Notes: generated by a model not told the origin, from the letters alone. DNA of 64,000 nt from Candidatus Saccharimonadota bacterium (GCA_028289125.1 JAQGGZ010000006.1:1-64000), one strand, 5' to 3'. Shown: positions 9,300 to 18,901, counted from the stretch's first letter. Numbers and translations are program-made.

Positions 9300-11198
9300 A
9301 TGGGAAAAATCATTGGAATCGACCTCGGTACGACGAACTCGGCCATGGCTGTCATGCAGTCCGGCAAACCGGAAATCATCGCTAACAGCGAAGGCAACCG
9401 CACGACGCCTTCCGTCGTAGCCGTCAACAAGAACGGCGAACGGCTGGTCGGGCAGGTCGCCCGCCGTCAGCAGGTTACTAACAGTAAGAACACCATCTAT
9501 GAGGTCAAACGCCTGATCGGCCGCAACTTCAACGATAAAGAAGTCCAGCGCGACCTCAAACTGATGGGTTACGAAATCATTAAGAGCGGTAACGGCGTCA
9601 AGGTCAAGATGGGCGACAAAGAATACAGCCCGGAAGAGATCAGCGCCATGATCCTTGCCAAGTTGAAAGCTGACGCCGAAAGTTTCTTAGGCGACAAGGT
9701 TACCGAAGCCGTCATTACGGTTCCAGCCTACTTTGACGACTCCCAGCGTCAAGCTACCAAGGACGCCGGTAAGATCGCCGGCCTTGAAGTAAGGCGCATC
9801 ATCAACGAGCCGACCGCTGCCGCTTTGGCCTACGGACTCGACAAGGGTAGCAAGGCTGACGAAAAGATCGCGGTGTACGACCTCGGTGGTGGTACCTTCG
9901 ACGTCTCCATCCTCGAACTCGGTGACGGTGTGTTTGAAGTCAAGTCGACCAACGGTGACACCCACTTAGGTGGTGCTGACTTCGACCGCGTCATCATCAA
10001 CTACTTCGCTGACGAGTTCAAAAAAGAGCACGGCATCGACATAACTGACGATAAGGCCGCTATGCAGCGCCTGCGTGACGAAGCCGAAAAGGCCAAGATC
10101 GAACTGTCGAGCGCCCAGGAAGTCGACGTCAACCTGCCATTCCTGACCGCTGACGCCGACGGCCCGAAGCACTTTGAGCACAAACTGACCCGAGCCAAGC
10201 TTGAGAGCCTGGTCAGCGATCTTATCGACAAGACCGCTGAACCCTGCGAGAAGGCCCTCAAGGACGCCGGCCTTAAGGCCAGCGACATCAACGCCGTCGT
10301 CCTCGTCGGTGGTATGACCCGCATGCCGGCCGTTCAGGAAAAGGTTAAGAAAATCTTTGGCAAAGACCCGATGAAGGGCGTCAACCCGGATGAAGTCGTC
10401 GCCGTCGGTGCCGCCATCCAGGGCGGTGTCCTCCAAGGTGACGTCAAGGACGTGCTGTTGCTTGACGTAACCCCACTGAGCCTCGGTATTGAAACCATGG
10501 GCGGTGTCATGACCAAGCTCATCGAGCGCAACACCACCATCCCGACCAGCAAATCCGAAGTCTTCAGTACCGCCGCTGACAACCAGCCGCAGGTCGAAAT
10601 CCACGTTGCCCAAGGTGAACGTGAGATGATCGACGGCAACAAGTCACTCGGCCGCTTCGTTCTCGACGGTATCCCATCCGCTCCACGCGGTGTTCCTCAG
10701 ATCGAAGTCACCTTCAACATCGACGCCAACGGTATCCTGCACGTCTCTGCTAAGGACAAAGGCAGCGGCAAAGAGCAGAGCATTACCATTTCCGGTTCCG
10801 GCAACCTTGATAAGACCGAAGTCGAAAAGATGGCCAAGGACGCTGAAGCCCACGCTGATGAAGACAAGGCCCGCAAGGAATTGATCGAATCACGCAATCT
10901 GCTCGACAGCGCCGTCTACCAGGCCGAAAAGATGAAGGCCGACAACAAGGACAACATCGGCGAAGAGGACATGAAGACGCTCGACGAAGCGATCGAAGCT
11001 GCCAAGAAAGTCGCCGCCGACGACAAGGCTGGCAAAGAAGACCTTGAAAAGGCTGCCAAAGAGCTCAACGACAAACTGATGCCGATCGGCGCCAAGATGT
11101 ACGAAGACAAGTCATCAGACACCAGCAGCGAAAAAAGCGATGACAAATCCGATGATGAGACCGTCGAAGGCGAAGTCGTCGACGAAGACAAGAAATAA
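9300..11198 (+). CDS. dnaK: Chaperone DnaK (Hsp70)
   Basis: A 632-residue Hsp70. The ATPase domain carries [32 protein letters not shown] and [11 protein letters not shown]. The substrate-binding domain carries the [11 protein letters not shown] linker region. The acidic tail (about the last 30 residues, rich in Asp, Ser and Glu) is typical. AGGAAAGG lies upstream of the ATG. Probably controlled by HrcA through the two upstream operators. Confidence 0.98.
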   Translation: MGKIIGIDLGTTNSAMAVMQSGKPEIIANSEGNRTTPSVVAVNKNGERLVGQVARRQQVTNSKNTIYEVKRLIGRNFNDKEVQRDLKLMGYEIIKSGNGVKVKMGDKEYSPEEISAMILAKLKADAESFLGDKVTEAVITVPAYFDDSQRQATKDAGKIAGLEVRRIINEPTAAALAYGLDKGSKADEKIAVYDLGGGTFDVSILELGDGVFEVKSTNGDTHLGGADFDRVIINYFADEFKKEHGIDITDDKAAMQRLRDEAEKAKIELSSAQEVDVNLPFLTADADGPKHFEHKLTRAKLESLVSDLIDKTAEPCEKALKDAGLKASDINAVVLVGGMTRMPAVQEKVKKIFGKDPMKGVNPDEVVAVGAAIQGGVLQGDVKDVLLLDVTPLSLGIETMGGVMTKLIERNTTIPTSKSEVFSTAADNQPQVEIHVAQGEREMIDGNKSLGRFVLDGIPSAPRGVPQIEVTFNIDANGILHVSAKDKGSGKEQSITISGSGNLDKTEVEKMAKDAEAHADEDKARKELIESRNLLDSAVYQAEKMKADNKDNIGEEDMKTLDEAIEAAKKVAADDKAGKEDLEKAAKELNDKLMPIGAKMYEDKSSDTSSEKSDDKSDDETVEGEVVDEDKK

Positions 11199-11200
11199 CC

Positions 11201-11467
11201 ATGGCACGGGCGACCCGTCACGCCGGGCTGATAGATGATATTTTATTCCTGATGTTAGCGCTGATGCTGACGACGGGTCCGACTATGTCAATGATTCGAA
11301 ACTTCAAATCGGCCGTCTATATTGATACGTCTGACGCCCTGAACGCAATCGGATCAATCCTGGGATTCGGTCTCTACGCCTTCGGTGTAGTGCTACTCGT
11401 CACGTCAGCTAGACGCATCACCATCAAGCTAACCCATAAATCTGGTACTATAGGAAACAATGGCTAA
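11201..11467 (+). CDS. Small membrane protein between dnaK and dnaJ
   Basis: An 88-residue protein with two predicted membrane segments (about residues 13-30 and 48-68) and a basic C-terminus. It begins 2 nt after the dnaK stop and overlaps the dnaJ start by 8 nt, so it is translationally embedded in the chaperone operon. I do not recognise the family. A role at the membrane with DnaK/DnaJ is only suggested by position. Confidence 0.7.
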   Translation: MARATRHAGLIDDILFLMLALMLTTGPTMSMIRNFKSAVYIDTSDALNAIGSILGFGLYAFGVVLLVTSARRITIKLTHKSGTIGNNG

Positions 11468-12566
11468 AAAAGATTACTACGAAGTCTTAGGCGTGAACAA
11501 AGACGCCAGCGCGGACGAAATCAAAAAAGCGTTCCGCAAGGCCGCGATCGAACACCACCCGGACCGGGGTGGTGATGAAGCCAATTTCAAAGAAATCAAC
11601 GAAGCCTACGAAGTCCTCAAAGACAGTAGCAAACGCCAACGTTACGACCAGTTCGGTCACGCTGGCGTCGGCGGTAATGGCGGTGGTGGCAGTCCATTCG
11701 AAGGTTTCGGTGGGTTCGGCGGCCAAGGCGGCCAGAACGTCAACTTCGATTTCGGCGACCTCGGGCTGGGCGATATCTTCAACAGCTTCTTCGGTGGTGG
11801 CCAGACCGGTCAGCGTCAACGCCAGAACCGCGGCCGCGACGTCGAAGCCCGACTAGACATCACGTTTGAAGAAGCCGTCTTCGGTACCGAATCAGAAATT
11901 AATCTTAACCTTGAAGATAGTTGCTCGCATTGTAAGGGTACGACCGCCGAACCCGGCTACGACTTAAAAACCTGTGAAACCTGTAAGGGATCCGGCCAAG
12001 TCGTAACCGCTATGCGCACCGTCTTCGGTAACATCCAGCAGGCCGCTGTCTGTCCGACTTGTAAAGGTACCGGCAAGGTTCCTGAAAAAATCTGTAGCGT
12101 CTGCCGAGGCAGCGGTACCGAAAAGCGCCGCCAGGCTGTCAAGCTGAAGATACCAGCCGGTATCGATGATGGTTCGACCATCCGCTTACGTGAACACGGC
12201 GAGGCTATCGCCAATGGCCCCAAGGGAGACCTGTACGTCAACATCCGGGTCAAACCGCATAAGAAGTTCACCCGCGAAGGCAACATCATCCTGAGTGAAG
12301 AGCATATCGGCATGGTCCAGGCCGCTCTCGGTGCGGAAATCGAAGTCGACACCGTTGACGGCCCGGTCACTATGAAAGTTCCAGCCGGTACCCAATCAGG
12401 CACTGACTTCAAACTGAGTAGTCATGGCGTCCCGCACATGAAGAGTGAGGCCCGTGGGCCGCACATCGTGACTATAACGGTCGATACCCCGACCAAGCTG
12501 ACGAAAGAGCAGAAAGAGCTGCTCGAGCAGTTTGCGAACCAGCCGAAAAAGCGCGGGCTGTTCTAG
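11460..12566 (+). CDS. dnaJ: Chaperone DnaJ
   Basis: A 368-residue type I Hsp40. It has a J domain with HHPDRGG (HPD motif), a Gly/Phe-rich region (about residues 70-125), four zinc-binding CxxC repeats (CSHC, CETC, CPTC, CSVC) and the C-terminal substrate domains. AGGAA lies just before the ATG. The 3' end overlaps the convergent GGDEF gene by 95 nt. Confidence 0.97.
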   Translation: MAKKDYYEVLGVNKDASADEIKKAFRKAAIEHHPDRGGDEANFKEINEAYEVLKDSSKRQRYDQFGHAGVGGNGGGGSPFEGFGGFGGQGGQNVNFDFGDLGLGDIFNSFFGGGQTGQRQRQNRGRDVEARLDITFEEAVFGTESEINLNLEDSCSHCKGTTAEPGYDLKTCETCKGSGQVVTAMRTVFGNIQQAAVCPTCKGTGKVPEKICSVCRGSGTEKRRQAVKLKIPAGIDDGSTIRLREHGEAIANGPKGDLYVNIRVKPHKKFTREGNIILSEEHIGMVQAALGAEIEVDTVDGPVTMKVPAGTQSGTDFKLSSHGVPHMKSEARGPHIVTITVDTPTKLTKEQKELLEQFANQPKKRGLF

Positions 12567-13200
12567 ACTCGCGTTCCTGATCACGCTCACGTATAGCACT
12601 GAGTAAATTCGGGGCGTCGCGTAAATCAAGTCCGGCTACCGTGGCAATCCGACCCATCATCTTAAGGGCTACCGCCTGCCTGAAATTAATCGTTTCTAAG
12701 CTGGCCACGCGCTTCTTGACGTACATATCCATGTCGGCGGCATTTAATAATTCGCTTTTGGTCTGCGTGCCGTCGTGTAAATGGCAACCAAGCGATACGG
12801 AGAGGTCTTTTTCGACAAGCCGCTGCTTGACACGGCCGGTAATCTTTTCTAATTCTTCTTGGGTGTGGACGTTGCGGACGGCGATGACGAACTCGTCGCC
12901 GCCGGTGCGGGCCACCAAGCCGATAATGTCATTTTCTGAGGCGTCCTCACGGTTATGGCGTACGCTGCCTGCCAGGACCTCTGCGATGCCGATGACGAAT
13001 TCGTTACCCGCTTCATGGCCTTCGACATCATTCTTTTTCTTCAGGCCGTTAGCGTCGGCGACAATTACACCGAAGGTGCCCGGTTCATATTCGAGAAGGT
13101 AGTCTAACTCTTCATTAAGAGGCGCAAGATTAGGAATACCTGTCATCGGGTCCAGGTGTTCGGGCGCTACTAAAGTGGCAAAATCCTCGCGTGAAGTCAT
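12472..13200 (-). CDS. GGDEF-domain protein (putative diguanylate cyclase)
   Basis: About 242 residues. It has [14 protein letters not shown] (nucleotide-binding) followed by the intact catalytic motif ARTGGDEF, so it should make cyclic di-GMP from GTP. No sensor domain or membrane segment precedes it. The start at 13200 is chosen because an upstream in-frame TTG (13221) falls inside the -10 box. Its last 95 nt overlap the end of dnaJ on the opposite strand. Confidence 0.85.
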   Translation of the reverse strand: MTSREDFATLVAPEHLDPMTGIPNLAPLNEELDYLLEYEPGTFGVIVADANGLKKKNDVEGHEAGNEFVIGIAEVLAGSVRHNREDASENDIIGLVARTGGDEFVIAVRNVHTQEELEKITGRVKQRLVEKDLSVSLGCHLHDGTQTKSELLNAADMDMYVKKRVASLETINFRQAVALKMMGRIATVAGLDLRDAPNLLSAIRERDQERESRTARAFSAGSQTARAALSALSSAWSGYRPL

Positions 13201-13209
13201 AAGCGTGTC

Positions 13210-13260
13210 ATTATATACCAATTATGCTAAATTGTCAATAGCTTATGCTTGATGTATAAT
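13210..13260. promoter_or_regulatory. Divergent promoters sharing one -35 region
   Basis: Minus strand: TTGACA (13238-13233), 17 nt, TATAAT (13215-13210), serving the GGDEF gene. Plus strand: TTGTCA (13232-13237), 17 nt, TATAAT (13255-13260), serving the small peptide gene at 13270. The two -35 hexamers overlap by five bases, so the promoters should compete for polymerase. Confidence 0.85.
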
Positions 13261-13269
13261 TAAGCCATC

Positions 13270-13383
13270 ATGCAAAAACAAACTGACGAACGCGGCTTCA
13301 TTACCATGCTTGTCTGCATCATCGCCGTCGTCGGCGTCGTCATTTTCTTTGCGTATATGCGTGTCGCCCACGCCAATAATTAA
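13270..13383 (+). CDS. 37-residue single-pass membrane peptide
   Basis: Short reading frame: a hydrophilic N-terminus MQKQTDERG, one strongly hydrophobic helix (about residues 10-30) and a short VAHANN tail. It sits directly behind a consensus promoter (TTGTCA-17-TATAAT) with the -10 ending 9 nt before the ATG, which supports real expression. The ERGF start recalls class III (pilin-like) signals, but the Glu at +5 is missing. Function unknown. Confidence 0.55.
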   Translation: MQKQTDERGFITMLVCIIAVVGVVIFFAYMRVAHANN

Positions 13384-13438
13384 TAAAAAACACATTATTG
13401 ACAACAGTCATAATATTTATTCATGTTAGAATTACATA

Positions 13439-14377
13439 ATGGCTTATAGCATAACTCCCCGATTAATCATGGCTGCCGCTCTCACCCGTGGGTGGGAAGT
13501 TGAAGAGACCGATCCGCGCCATTCTTTCTATACCTTGAAGCACTCTGACGGTAACCGCCAATGGCACATACGTAACATTACCAGTGTTAAGACGAGTGCG
13601 CTCAGTACTATCATCGCCGACCGGAAAGATCTGTTTTTTGAACTGTGTGAACCGCTCGATTTTCCGCTGCCACCGACAGTATTATTAGAAAAATCCATGT
13701 CACTGGACGAAGACTTTCTCAATGCACATGGTACGGTCGTCGTTAAGCCGACGAACCAAGCCCACGGCAAGGGAGTGTCTGTCGGTATCACAAGTCAGAC
13801 TCATCTGGACACGGCTGTTCAGTTCGCCCGCTCATTCAGCTCAAGAGTGATGATTCAAAAACATATCACAGGTAATGATTACCGGCTGTTATTCGTCGAT
13901 AATAAGTTGGCCGCCGCCGCTATTCGTCGCCCTGCATTCGTCATCGGTGATGGCGAGCGTACGATCAGGGAACTGATAGAAGTTGAAAACGCCAGCCAGA
14001 ACCGCAGTAAGGGTTACCAGGCTACCTTGACCGAAATAGATACGGATGCGGCGGAGAGGTTCCTCGGTAAAGTCATGTCCTCAGTGCCGGCTTATGGTGA
14101 GGAAGTCCAGGCCGTAGGCACCGCAAACATCGGCCGGGGCGGAGTCGCCATAGACGTGACCGATACGATCGACCCCGAGATAGTCGCCATCGGACAAGGG
14201 CTTGTCGACCACTTTGGGATGGGCCTATGCGGCGTCGATATCATCATCGATGAGGAGGGCCGGCCGTACGTCATCGAAATTAATACTGGCCCCAGCTTAG
14301 GCTTACACGAATTTCCGTTCGAAGGTAAGGCGCGTGATACCCCGAACGCTTATCTCGACTGGCTCGCTAAGCCGTAA
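13439..14377 (+). CDS. ATP-grasp ligase related to cyanophycin/glutathione synthetases
   Basis: A 312-residue stand-alone ATP-grasp domain. VVVKPTNQAHGKGVSVG is the ATP-binding Lys/glycine loop, RPAFVIGDGERTIRELIE is typical of the CphA/GshF ATP-grasp group, and CGVDIIIDEEGRPYVIEIN carries the metal-binding Asp, Glu and Asn. It should form an amide bond from an acyl phosphate and an amine, with unknown substrates. The long N- and C-terminal domains of CphA are absent. An extended -10 (TGTTAGAAT, ending 13432) lies 6 nt before the ATG, so probably leaderless. Confidence 0.8.
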   Translation: MAYSITPRLIMAAALTRGWEVEETDPRHSFYTLKHSDGNRQWHIRNITSVKTSALSTIIADRKDLFFELCEPLDFPLPPTVLLEKSMSLDEDFLNAHGTVVVKPTNQAHGKGVSVGITSQTHLDTAVQFARSFSSRVMIQKHITGNDYRLLFVDNKLAAAAIRRPAFVIGDGERTIRELIEVENASQNRSKGYQATLTEIDTDAAERFLGKVMSSVPAYGEEVQAVGTANIGRGGVAIDVTDTIDPEIVAIGQGLVDHFGMGLCGVDIIIDEEGRPYVIEINTGPSLGLHEFPFEGKARDTPNAYLDWLAKP

Positions 14378-15110
14378 ATATCCGACGGAGGTGTTCGCTG
14401 TCTTCGATGACGGTCGTGACGACCTCATCGTCAACCGTGCGAGCCAGGTGGTAGGCTTCGGAACCATTCAGTCGGATGAGTTCCGGCTCGTCTCCGATAA
14501 TGACGCTGGCGCCGTTCTCAAGGGCTAGGCCTTGGGTGTTATGGGCCGGAAAATGTGCCAACAGATGATCCATGCGACTGTCACTGCGTTGGCCGTATGG
14601 TGTTTGATCATGGCCATCGGCATGCGCCGTAACCACCCCCGGCAGCACCTCTAAACCATCGATGAACTGAAAGTCCCAGTCCTCGGCCTGTGGGCGGCGA
14701 GAACCGTTGCTATGCATGGACTGGAAAGGCAATAAAGCTCCGGCACTGATACCGGAATGAGCCTTGCCTTCTGTCAGAGCATCTTTTAAAGCCTGGAATA
14801 AGACTGTTTCACGAAGGCGCTCCATCATGTAAGGAGAATTGCCCCCGATAGTATGTATCAAACTGGCCCTACCGATTTCATGGTGAATCCGGGTCGTCGT
14901 AGGGCGTTCGCCGTAGCCATGCAGGACGCTGGCGACGACGCCTAATGATTCAAACAAAGCGAGAGTCGTCGGAACTTTTTTGTCGTACGATGATTGCGTC
15001 GTACAGGCGCTGGGCAAGATCAGGACGTCAGTGTGTTCGGCGCCGATGGTTTCAATCGTGTGTTGCAGGGCGGGCTTCTTAACGCCTCCGCCGATCGCCG
15101 TGATAAGCAT
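14367..15110 (-). CDS. S51-family serine peptidase (PepE/cyanophycinase-like)
   Basis: A 247-residue class I glutaminase-like fold hydrolase. The nucleophile elbow GISAGALLPF is typical of peptidase family S51, which includes dipeptidase E and cyanophycinase. It is convergent with the preceding ATP-grasp gene, overlapping it by 11 nt. On its own strand TTTACT-17-CATAAT lies upstream, the -10 ending 6 nt before the ATG. Pairing of a CphA-like ligase with an S51 peptidase recalls make-and-degrade cyanophycin systems; this is inference. Confidence 0.75.
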   Translation of the reverse strand: MLITAIGGGVKKPALQHTIETIGAEHTDVLILPSACTTQSSYDKKVPTTLALFESLGVVASVLHGYGERPTTTRIHHEIGRASLIHTIGGNSPYMMERLRETVLFQALKDALTEGKAHSGISAGALLPFQSMHSNGSRRPQAEDWDFQFIDGLEVLPGVVTAHADGHDQTPYGQRSDSRMDHLLAHFPAHNTQGLALENGASVIIGDEPELIRLNGSEAYHLARTVDDEVVTTVIEDSEHLRRIFTA

Positions 15111-15166
15111 AGATATATTATGACATAGTATTACAAATTAGTAAACTAATGCTATGATAAGTTGTT

Positions 15167-16093
15167 ATGAAAAATATCCTTATTTTATGCCGTCGTGATG
15201 ACCGCGAATCGTATGATACCCAGGCGACTATGCTCGCCCAGTTACAGGCGCTTGAAGACCCGGATGCACAGTATTCCGGGGCTGACTATGAAGACCTCCT
15301 GTTTGACTTTGACGGACAGGAACTGCGTGTCACCGACACCGTTTCAGGTAATGACCTCCGCACCTTTGACACTATCTTTCTGATCGGCTGGTTCAAGACG
15401 AAAGCGCTCGATGACGTTGCCCGTTCAGTCGCCCACTACGCCGCCGCCCATGGCGTAGCCTTCGCGAACAGCGAAGCATTTTACGGCCGCTCATTCACCA
15501 AGCTGAGTCAGTGCGTCTTGGCCGCCCTGAACGGTGTCCGCGTGACCCCGTTCTTATTCTCACTCGACCGCCAGGTCTTACACTCCGCCATCCTGCAAGC
15601 CGACCGGCCGTGGCCGATGATCGTCAAAGCCGTTGCTGCCAGTCGCGGTCAAAATAACTTCTTAGTTCATGAAGCTGAAGAGATGGAACGTATACTTACG
15701 ACCGACATCGAACTTAACATCCACTATATCGTTCAGGAATTCGTACCGAATGACGGTGACTATCGCATCCTAGTAATGGGCGGGAAGGTGCGCATGGCGA
15801 TTCACCGCAAGGCCCAGTCCACCACACACCTGAACAATACATCACAGGGTGCGACCGCCACTCTAGTGGCTGCCGAAGATCTGCCCTCAGCCGTCCAGGC
15901 CGAGGCCTTGAAACTCGCCCAGTTATTTCACCGCGAAGTCACCGGTGTCGATATGGTGAAGCACCGTGACAATGAAAATTACTATTTCCTGGAAGCCAAC
16001 AACATGCCGCAGTTGTCGACCGGCAGTTTCGTGCCTGAAAAGATGCAGCAACTGGCAGCTTACCTTAAAGAAATCACTGCTATCGTCGGATAA
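15167..16093 (+). CDS. RimK-like ATP-grasp ligase
   Basis: A 308-residue protein. The N-terminal domain is unlike RimK, followed by an ATP-grasp fold: WPMIVKAVAASRGQNNFLV (ATP Lys and loop), YIVQEFVPNDGDYRILVMG, and VTGVDMV...YYFLEANNMPQ with the metal-binding Asp, Glu and Asn. Relatives ligate amino acids to peptides or proteins. TATGAT ends 8 nt before the ATG, so the mRNA would be nearly leaderless. It is divergent from the S51 peptidase gene, sharing a 56-nt intergenic region. Confidence 0.78.
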   Translation: MKNILILCRRDDRESYDTQATMLAQLQALEDPDAQYSGADYEDLLFDFDGQELRVTDTVSGNDLRTFDTIFLIGWFKTKALDDVARSVAHYAAAHGVAFANSEAFYGRSFTKLSQCVLAALNGVRVTPFLFSLDRQVLHSAILQADRPWPMIVKAVAASRGQNNFLVHEAEEMERILTTDIELNIHYIVQEFVPNDGDYRILVMGGKVRMAIHRKAQSTTHLNNTSQGATATLVAAEDLPSAVQAEALKLAQLFHREVTGVDMVKHRDNENYYFLEANNMPQLSTGSFVPEKMQQLAAYLKEITAIVG

Positions 16094-16144
16094 CAGAGAC
16101 GGTTATGCCGGCGTTTTTTGTGCATTTGAGACGATGCGCGAAGT

Positions 16145-16173
16145 TTGATAACAATAGATAAAAATGTTATCGT
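16145..16173 (+). promoter_or_regulatory. Promoter of the DUF218 gene
   Basis: TTGATA (16145-16150), 17 nt, TATCGT (16168-16173), then 7 nt to the ATG at 16181. The -10 is weak but has the first, second and last consensus bases. Confidence 0.5.
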
Positions 16174-16180
16174 ATAAATT

Positions 16181-16825
16181 ATGTTGACTCAGGAATGTGC
16201 GCGCCAAGTAGTTGTATTAGGTGGTGGTTTGACTCCTGATGGCCAACCTTCGCAGGAGACATACGAGCGCGCCGTAAGTGCCGTTTACTATACTGATAGG
16301 TTCGACGCTGATAGTGTCATCTTCGGCGGTGGGCGCGGTTTCCTGGCTGACGGTTTAGCAGACGTGAGAGCAGAAGCCGATGTGATGGAGCAAATAGCGG
16401 TTGAACACGGTATGGACCCGGAACGTATCATCGGGCTGGACCGTTCATCCCGCAACACGTTTGAAACCTTCCTGAATATCAAGCCGCTACTTACCGAGCA
16501 GAAGACGGCTATTATTACCCACGCTTACCACATGCCTCGTGCACTTCGCATGGCCCGGCTTGTTTTGCCACAGGAGGTAGTCGGGTTTGAAGCATTGGCG
16601 GAACATTCTGGTAAGGCGAGGGCACCCCTCAATGAACGCGTATTGCAATTAGCCACCAGGCTCAGCATGACCGGAGTTTCCGTAGGAGATGACGTAACGC
16701 TGCGGCGTCGCAATGAGGTACTCGCAAAGGTAATTGATACGCCCAGCCGTATAGGGCTTCTCAAAGCTACGCTGCTTCGGAATCATACATCCGTCGAGGC
16801 TTCCAAACCTGCGTCGCAGAAATAA
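16181..16825 (+). CDS. DUF218 (YdcF/SanA-like) protein
   Basis: A 214-residue protein: VVVLGGGLTPDGQPS near the N-terminus, VIFGGGRG, the SRNTFETF segment and ITHAYHMPRALRMARLV are all DUF218 hallmarks. Members act in envelope biogenesis or bind S-adenosylmethionine; the reaction is not known. No membrane segment is visible, so this is a soluble version. It sits between two ATP-grasp genes. Confidence 0.78.
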   Translation: MLTQECARQVVVLGGGLTPDGQPSQETYERAVSAVYYTDRFDADSVIFGGGRGFLADGLADVRAEADVMEQIAVEHGMDPERIIGLDRSSRNTFETFLNIKPLLTEQKTAIITHAYHMPRALRMARLVLPQEVVGFEALAEHSGKARAPLNERVLQLATRLSMTGVSVGDDVTLRRRNEVLAKVIDTPSRIGLLKATLLRNHTSVEASKPASQK

Positions 16826-17013
16826 CTCGCTAGGAACACTCACCGCTAGAAGCCGGCAAGAATTTTGCATAAAGAGGGCCACCGCCACTACTACTATTGA
16901 CTAATTTAGCTTAATGTGGTAATGTTTTTAGGTTAAATATTAAAACAATAACCTATTTAGAAGCAAACGTTTTGTTGATTGCTCTAATGGTTAAAGTAAG
17001 GTTATATAAGCGC
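16826..17013. other. Intergenic region with promoter and small inverted repeat
   Basis: The 188 nt between the DUF218 and third ATP-grasp genes holds no credible gene. AGGTTA (near 16930) and TAACCT (near 16950) form a small inverted repeat with a 14-nt AT-rich loop, and the TTGCTC-17-TTATAT promoter of the next gene (16979-17007) lies at its end. Confidence 0.5.
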
Positions 17014-18330
17014 ATGGCACGATTCGATGAAGCACAAGAACGCGATATGGTCCTCTTCGTAGGGTCGTATCTTTCATCGCAGAAAAAGGCCATGGACAAA
17101 CTCAGCAAGTCGCTGAAGAAGAACCTGACCGCCTGCGTCCTGTTGGACGAGACCGATAAACCCAAGAATATCCCACCAAGTTATAAGGCGGTCATCATCA
17201 AGTGTGACTTCACCAAGGAAACGTTTATCCAGAAGGCACTGATGCCTTATAAGCACCGGTTCCTGGCCGTCACTTGCCGTGCCGAACGCAACATCCCGTT
17301 GCTGAAGAAAGTCGTACCGCACGTTCCGTACCTGAACACCCCGACCGAGAAATCATTGGACTGGACAACCGACAAGATCAAGATGCGCCAAATGCTGCGG
17401 TCGTATGACAAGGCAATATCACCAAAGTTCATTGTCGCTCATGATGCCAGCCAGGAAACGATGAACAAGATCGAACGTACCGTCGGTTTTCCCTTAATCA
17501 TCAAACCGGCCGGCCTCGCTGCCAGCCTGCTGGTCACGCTTTGCTACCACCGCGAAGAGCTTGAATCCAACCTGGCTCGCACCGTCAAGAAAATCGATCA
17601 GATTTATAAGAAGAAACGCGGCCGCGGTGAACCCCAGATCCTGATCGAGGAGTTCATGGAAGGCAGCATGTATTCGATTGACTCCTATGTCAACCAGCGT
17701 GGTGTCGTCTATCATGCGCCGCTCGTCCACGTCCGCACCGGTCGCTCAGTCGGCTACGAGGATTTCTTCGGCTACATGCGCATTACGCCGGTCAATATCA
17801 AGTCGTACAAAGTCGACGCCGCCAAGCATGTCGCTGAAAAAGCCATCGAAGCCTTGAACCTGCGCAGCACTAACTGTCACATCGAACTCATGCGCACTGA
17901 AGACGGCTGGAAAGTCATTGAGCTCGGCCCGCGCATCGGTGGTTTCCGGCACGAGATGTACGAGTTGTCTTATGGTATGGACCACTCGATGAACGACATC
18001 CTCATCCGTATCCCGAAAAAGCCGGTTCTGACGAAGCGCATCAAGGGCTACACCGTCGTGATGCAGTTCTACGCCCGCCAGAAAGGACGTCTGACCAACC
18101 TCGAAGGTATCAACAAGATCCGCAAACTCGAGTCGTTCAACCGCATCGATATCAAGAAGAAAATCGGTGATATGTGCGACTTCGCTCGCAACGGTGATGA
18201 TCCGGTGTTTGACATCATCCTGTTCAACAAGGACCGTTCGAAACTGCTCGCTGACATCCGCCGCCTCGAACAAAGCGTCACGATCAAGGTCAAAAAGACC
18301 GGCACCAAGACGACCACCCCCGCCCGTTAA
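17014..18330 (+). CDS. ATP-grasp carboxylate-amine ligase (L-amino-acid-ligase-like)
   Basis: About 438 residues: an N-terminal domain, then ATP-grasp with FPLIIKPAGLAASLLV (ATP Lys), ILIEEFMEGSMYSIDSYV, and CHIELMRTEDGWKVIELGPRIGG (metal ligands), then a C-terminal domain like those closing L-amino-acid ligases. It probably joins an amino acid to another amine. The start at 17014 is chosen because TTGCTC (16979-16984), 17 nt, TTATAT (17002-17007) ends 6 nt before it; the in-frame start further upstream (16972) precedes this promoter. Confidence 0.75.
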   Translation: MARFDEAQERDMVLFVGSYLSSQKKAMDKLSKSLKKNLTACVLLDETDKPKNIPPSYKAVIIKCDFTKETFIQKALMPYKHRFLAVTCRAERNIPLLKKVVPHVPYLNTPTEKSLDWTTDKIKMRQMLRSYDKAISPKFIVAHDASQETMNKIERTVGFPLIIKPAGLAASLLVTLCYHREELESNLARTVKKIDQIYKKKRGRGEPQILIEEFMEGSMYSIDSYVNQRGVVYHAPLVHVRTGRSVGYEDFFGYMRITPVNIKSYKVDAAKHVAEKAIEALNLRSTNCHIELMRTEDGWKVIELGPRIGGFRHEMYELSYGMDHSMNDILIRIPKKPVLTKRIKGYTVVMQFYARQKGRLTNLEGINKIRKLESFNRIDIKKKIGDMCDFARNGDDPVFDIILFNKDRSKLLADIRRLEQSVTIKVKKTGTKTTTPAR

Positions 18331-18355
18331 TACGGCTTATGCTATATTAAGGTAG

Positions 18356-18856
18356 ATGATTAACGCCTACGTCATATTGGCCATCGCCGGGCCGGCTGTC
18401 TTATTGCTTTTCTTCCGCAGCAACGCGGCTCTGACCTTTCTCAGTCTCTGCCTGGGTAGTGTCTTGGCGCACGTCGCCAGCAATGACGCGTCGCAGCTTC
18501 TCGGCAGCACCTCGGCGAACGGCCAGCTCGTCAACCCCATGCTCGTTTCAGTCGGTCTCTTGGTCATTCCAGCCATTCTGACCGCGCTATTCATGATAAA
18601 GAGTGTTCGTCCCAACCGCCTAATTTTCCAAGTCCTTCCGGCGGTCAGCACCGGGGCAGCTGCCATCATATTAGGCAAGCAGTATCTGTCATTGTCGGCT
18701 CAGGATCAACTGTCACAATCGGTCGTCTGGCAGACCGTCAACCAGTTCGATGTGCTGGTCATCGGTTTGAGCGCTTTGTTCTGCCTATTGGCGATCTGGA
18801 TGCAGCGGCCGAAGCATCACGGCGATAAAGAAGATCACCACAAGCACGGTCATTGA
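18356..18856 (+). CDS. Membrane protein with His-rich tail
   Basis: A 166-residue protein with about five hydrophobic segments and a C-terminal tail HHGDKEDHHKHGH that could bind metal ions. I do not recognise the family. TATATT (18343-18348), preceded by the TG of an extended -10, ends 7 nt before the ATG. There is no Shine-Dalgarno, so probably leaderless. Confidence 0.65.
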   Translation: MINAYVILAIAGPAVLLLFFRSNAALTFLSLCLGSVLAHVASNDASQLLGSTSANGQLVNPMLVSVGLLVIPAILTALFMIKSVRPNRLIFQVLPAVSTGAAAIILGKQYLSLSAQDQLSQSVVWQTVNQFDVLVIGLSALFCLLAIWMQRPKHHGDKEDHHKHGH

Positions 18857-18880
18857 CTTTTAGCCCGTTTTATCGATAAT
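18853..18880 (+). promoter_or_regulatory. Promoter of tRNA-Lys
   Basis: TTGACT (18853-18858), 16 nt, GATAAT (18875-18880). Its -35 overlaps the stop codon of the preceding gene. The tRNA begins 21 nt after the -10. Confidence 0.6.
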
Positions 18881-18901
18881 ATAAGAAGTTATTTGAGTTA
18901 T

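Noticed and set aside
9966-10613. A 215-codon open frame antisense to dnaK
   Set aside because: It is a mirror of dnaK codon bias, with no promoter, ribosome site or protein motif.
13270-13383. Type IV prepilin
   Set aside because: The ERG-F start looks like a prepilin site, but the +5 Glu is missing and there is no globular domain.
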